DNA of 24,404 nucleotides from SIG437 sp045576235 (GTDB lineage Bacteria; Bacillota; Clostridia; UBA1381; UBA9506). A model generated the notes under the pieces. The model was not told where the DNA came from. It made no database searches and worked only from the letters and a program-made list of their open reading frames with translations. The stretch's first letter is position 1; the number at the start of each line of letters is the position of its first letter. The DNA is taken from NCBI GenBank assembly GCA_045576235.1, contig JAZNGA010000039.1, forward strand, positions 1 through 24,404, in the 5' to 3' direction. This document shows, piece after piece, positions 22,691 to 24,404 of this stretch. Made by a program: the position numbers and the translations under genes.

Positions 22691-24404
22691 CCTTACCCCT
22701 CCTTAAAACATTCTCCTCAATTTTATCGAATAACACATCCCACATAAAATCTCTTGCTCCAAGTGCAACAGCATATTTTACGGCAAGCTTTGGCTTTATA
22801 ATTTCATCCAAGAACTCACGACATTTTTTTGCAACTGCTTCACGGTAGCTGTCAGAAGATATTTTATTCTCGTAAGCTTCCATCATAGCAATAAATCTTT
22901 CGGAATCACCGTCTCTGTACAATTTCTTTTTGTCATACAGGGAATTGTCGTCATCAATATCGCAAATTAAATCACCGAAAAGCCTGTAACCGCTGTAACG
23001 AAAATCTGAAAAGAGGTTAAAATATGGTTTGAATTTTTCATCATCAAGCCAGTTCTCTAAAAATTCCATACGCTCCTGCTTATCCATAAGCTGCCACTGT
23101 CCTTCTACGAGGGCATTTCGTATATCTGCAATTTCCCCGGGAGTGAAATCTGCAAATAAAGCATATAACTCCTCATAAAAATATGTATCATCCTGACCAC
23201 GCAGAAATAGGATACGATTCACATCGGATTTTCTTCGCATCTGCTTGACGGATTGTCTGTTGGCAATTCGAATACGGGTAAGACAGGCTTTATATTCCTT
23301 AATCAAATTTTCCACTTGTTCCAGAACTTCCTTGTCAAGTTCATTTTTCCAATCAGGAGAACTTGCAAATGAAAACAGAAGATTATCCTTAACTTTTTTC
23401 GCTTTTATCTTCGGTGTGTTCTTCTTAAGGTCATCTGCAAGAGCCGGCAGGGTTTCAATGCTTGTATTTGCATCTCTGCATTTTTCGATAGCCGCCTGAA
23501 GTTTTGATGAGTACTGATCATTCATAATACCTGTGCGGTTTTCTTTATCCTCTAACAATTTCTTGTAATCCAAGAAAGCACTTCGTTTCTTTTTGCCTTT
23601 GCCGAGATATTCGGAAAGATCCGGCTTGATTCCGCTTTTGGCAGAATCAATTTCAAGTCCCGTTAGAATTGCAAGCATTTCAACGTCTTTGCGGTTCTTT
23701 TTGCGTGTATCATCATCAAGACTATCATCGTAAGCAAGAACACTTTTATTAAATGCGGCATTGGAAATCTGTCCTACACGGGATGAAAATACATTCCGTA
23801 TAGTTTCAAATCTTGCTTCCCAACTGGTAGAATCCGAAATTAGCGGCTTTTCAGTAGGAATTTGCAATAACGGCAGATTGCTCACATTGTCAAGCTCGTC
23901 CGTAGAATAATTCCGCTTAACACATTCATTAACAAGAGGATCAATAATAATTCTAACCATATCGCCATCATAATCTGCACCGCCCAATCTTTCAGCAGCG
24001 AGAATTTTCGGTTCCATCATAACTATATCTGTAAGCTTACCAAGATAGTAATTGCGCATATTATCTCTTTTAACTTGCTCAAGATGTACATTTAACTGAA
24101 CTTCTTCATTTCGGGCAATATGAGGATTTCTAAGAAGCACACATACGGAGAATCTCTTTCGCTCCATTCCCGGAGCGTGAAACGAGAAACTTGACATTAC
24201 ATTTTCTTCTGCTATACCCGAAAACTTTTCCCTGCGTTTTTCTTTATCGGCATCGCCTTTAATAAGGCTCCTTAATAATGCAATTAAATCTCCGGATAAA
24301 TATCTTGTTTCACCTTCAACAATCAAGGTGCCGATGGAATACTTATTTGCGATATGCGTTGCTCTGTCTTCCAATCCCTTTGAATATATGCTCTCACTTA
24401 TAAA
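22683..24404 (-). CDS. RNA-dependent RNA polymerase-like (QDE-1/YonO-type two-barrel) protein, N-terminus beyond window
   Basis: The frame is open to the window edge, so the N-terminal part is missing; 573 residues are visible (numbered from 24404). Landmarks of the double-psi-barrel polymerase superfamily appear in the expected order. LLRNPHIAR (90-98) parallels RNPCLHPGD of eukaryotic RdRPs and RAPTLHR of the RNA polymerase beta' subunit. GGADYDGDMV (141-150, Asp144/146/148) is the metal-binding DxDGD signature. RVGQISNA (206-213) resembles the LGxIxNAH motif of eukaryotic RdRPs, and EIDSAKSG (248-255) their AVDxxKTG motif. The last two point to the cell-encoded RdRP branch rather than beta'. 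About 315 helical residues follow. The first barrel with its catalytic Lys should lie outside the window. An apparent TTG start at 24374 is internal. A 288-residue gene overlaps the 3' end by 8 bp. Template preference and role are unknown; location in a probable tRNA-integrated island suggests a mobile-element or defence function (inference). Confidence 0.75.
   Translation of the reverse strand, partial: FISESIYSKGLEDRATHIANKYSIGTLIVEGETRYLSGDLIALLRSLIKGDADKEKRREKFSGIAEENVMSSFSFHAPGMERKRFSVCVLLRNPHIARNEEVQLNVHLEQVKRDNMRNYYLGKLTDIVMMEPKILAAERLGGADYDGDMVRIIIDPLVNECVKRNYSTDELDNVSNLPLLQIPTEKPLISDSTSWEARFETIRNVFSSRVGQISNAAFNKSVLAYDDSLDDDTRKKNRKDVEMLAILTGLEIDSAKSGIKPDLSEYLGKGKKKRSAFLDYKKLLEDKENRTGIMNDQYSSKLQAAIEKCRDANTSIETLPALADDLKKNTPKIKAKKVKDNLLFSFASSPDWKNELDKEVLEQVENLIKEYKACLTRIRIANRQSVKQMRRKSDVNRILFLRGQDDTYFYEELYALFADFTPGEIADIRNALVEGQWQLMDKQERMEFLENWLDDEKFKPYFNLFSDFRYSGYRLFGDLICDIDDDNSLYDKKKLYRDGDSERFIAMMEAYENKISSDSYREAVAKKCREFLDEIIKPKLAVKYAVALGARDFMWDVLFDKIEENVLRRGKDA

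Noticed and set aside
24372..24374. TTG as true start of the polymerase-like gene
   Set aside because: The frame stays open upstream to the window edge and no ribosome site precedes the TTG.
22683..24404. RNA polymerase beta' subunit or plain housekeeping polymerase fragment
   Set aside because: It shares the DxDGD idea but not NADFDGDQMAVH or other beta' motifs, and the ISNA- and IDxxKSG-like blocks fit the RdRP branch better.

Overview
The window looks like a chromosomal segment of a low-GC, gut-type Clostridia (Bacillota; an Oscillospiraceae/Ruminococcaceae-like organism is my best guess, not proven). Reasons: AT-rich DNA, AGGAGG-type ribosome sites, TTGACA-17-TATAAT promoters, and the paired GlgC/GlgD ADP-glucose pyrophosphorylase subunits typical of Bacillota.

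Layout. (1) 1-1350: the 3' half of a tRNA-Trp gene with its terminator, then a minus-strand AbiF/Abi_2-type abortive infection gene (HEPN motif) preceded by a compact two-hairpin RNA and a strong promoter. (2) 1505-18900: a glycogen metabolism island. pgm has a leader holding an unusual array of small hairpins. It is followed by a GH13 alpha-amylase-like gene, pgi, a convergent malQ, and the operon glgB-glgC-glgD-glgA-glgP plus a neopullulanase-like GH13 gene. Pgi and Pgm connect fructose-6-P, glucose-6-P and glucose-1-P. GlgC/GlgD make ADP-glucose, GlgA elongates and GlgB branches. GlgP, MalQ and the two GH13 enzymes take the polymer or maltodextrins apart and return glucose-1-P to Pgm. malQ and glgB are divergent from a shared control region. 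(3) 18901-19701: a transition zone with terminators, a 27-bp direct repeat and the 3' half of a tRNA-Pro(CGG) gene, read here as the end of an integrated element that extends to the right. (4) 19702-21738: a RES-domain gene and a DinJ/RelB-YafQ toxin-antitoxin pair. (5) 21824-24404 (minus strand): a two-gene operon. The upstream gene runs off the window edge and carries the signature motifs of the QDE-1/eukaryotic-type RNA-dependent RNA polymerase superfamily (DYDGD, plus ISNA- and IDxxKSG-like motifs). The downstream gene, overlapping by 8 bp, encodes a 288-residue protein I do not recognise.

The main discovery candidate is region 5: a cellular-type RdRP-like (two-barrel) polymerase with an undescribed partner, in what looks like a tRNA-integrated island next to toxin-type genes. 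The second is the AbiF gene with its structured RNA. The third is the hairpin array that forms the pgm 5' leader.
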